Positions 11,461 to 11,556 of a stretch of DNA of 11,556 nucleotides are shown in pieces. Made by a program: the position numbers and the translations under genes. The stretch covers positions 1 through 11,556 of the forward strand of contig MNUP01000008.1 in the NCBI GenBank assembly GCA_001871075.1. The letters run 5' to 3'. Positions within the stretch are counted from its first letter, which is position 1. Every line of letters starts with the position of its first letter. Origin of the DNA: Candidatus Desantisbacteria bacterium CG1_02_49_89 (GTDB taxonomy: Bacteria; Desantisbacteria; UBA1551). The notes under the pieces are model-generated. The model worked only from the letters and a program-made list of their open reading frames with translations, did no database searches and had not been told where the DNA came from.

Positions 11461-11556
11461 TTATTACCTGATTTTTAAACCAGCCAGCCTAAATAATTTT
11501 CCCCCAGATATATTCACTTTTAATTGTTCCCTATGTCCGCTTTTGATTATTTCCGC

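Larger units (their letters stand above)
11225..11556 (-). mobile_element. IS remnant, right copy (internally deleted IS21/IS481-like element)
   Basis: It starts with TGT at 11225 and has two copies of the AAAAGTATAC core (from 11240 and 11263) spaced 23 bp, mirrored by the end of the left copy at 205-265. Inside are the transposase 3' end (11277-11405) and a REP-like palindrome (11414-11460). Its second end (11497-11556) is diverged and the final ACA would fall just past the window. At about 335 bp it is a MITE-sized deletion derivative with both ends but no catalytic domain. Confidence 0.6.

Overview
The window looks like an accessory region of an uncultured Gram-negative-type bacterium. 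It has moderate G+C, the standard code, sigma70-like promoters, Sec signal peptides, and intergenic DNA crowded with palindromes and low-complexity text-like repeats. Uncultured lineages such as Omnitrophota or other PVC-related phyla often look like this, but nothing here proves a phylum. Every credible gene, including the single tRNA, lies on the minus strand, so transcription runs from right to left.

The window is bounded by two directly oriented copies of a 262-bp repeat (1-262 and 11295-11556). Each copy holds the 3' end of a DDE-type transposase gene, a REP-like palindrome and an IS end. The outward-facing ends of the two copies (at 265 and 11225) carry the same paired 23-bp motif in inverted orientation and begin TGT. 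The 11-kb interior therefore sits between two degenerate IS copies in composite-transposon geometry.

From right to left: (1) A secreted protein block: a 684-aa exported metallophosphoesterase with beta-sandwich and DUF11-like C-terminal domains (9041-11095), a small cupin (8592-8930), and a secreted carbohydrate-binding/beta-helix protein split by a -1 frameshift at a poly-A slippery heptamer (6402-8293). (2) A HigB-HigA toxin-antitoxin operon with a third gene for a second, ribbon-helix-helix antitoxin (5322-6264). (3) A repeat-rich segment with tRNA-Leu(CAA), whose 3' tip and downstream hairpins are duplicated with inverted loops, a MITE-like palindromic element, and a gene remnant (4296-5321). 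(4) A two-gene operon for a charged protein of unknown function and a DUF3024/HTH protein (3052-4295). (5) A truncated YhcG/DUF1016 gene followed by an orphan Imm5-like immunity gene (1858-2942). (6) A ParDE/RelE-type toxin-antitoxin operon with a papain-like cysteine peptidase gene as its third gene (434-1748).

The genes do not form one pathway. They read as a collection of stabilisation and conflict modules (two TA loci, an immunity gene, a broken YhcG nuclease) next to envelope or extracellular enzymes, held between IS remnants. Both TA loci have near-perfect TTGACA-17-TATAAT promoters overlapped by palindromic operators, which fits tight autoregulation. The points most worth checking are the peptidase inside the TA operon, the three-component HigBA-RHH locus, the A AAA AAG frameshift, and the loop-flipped duplicated hairpins beside the tRNA.
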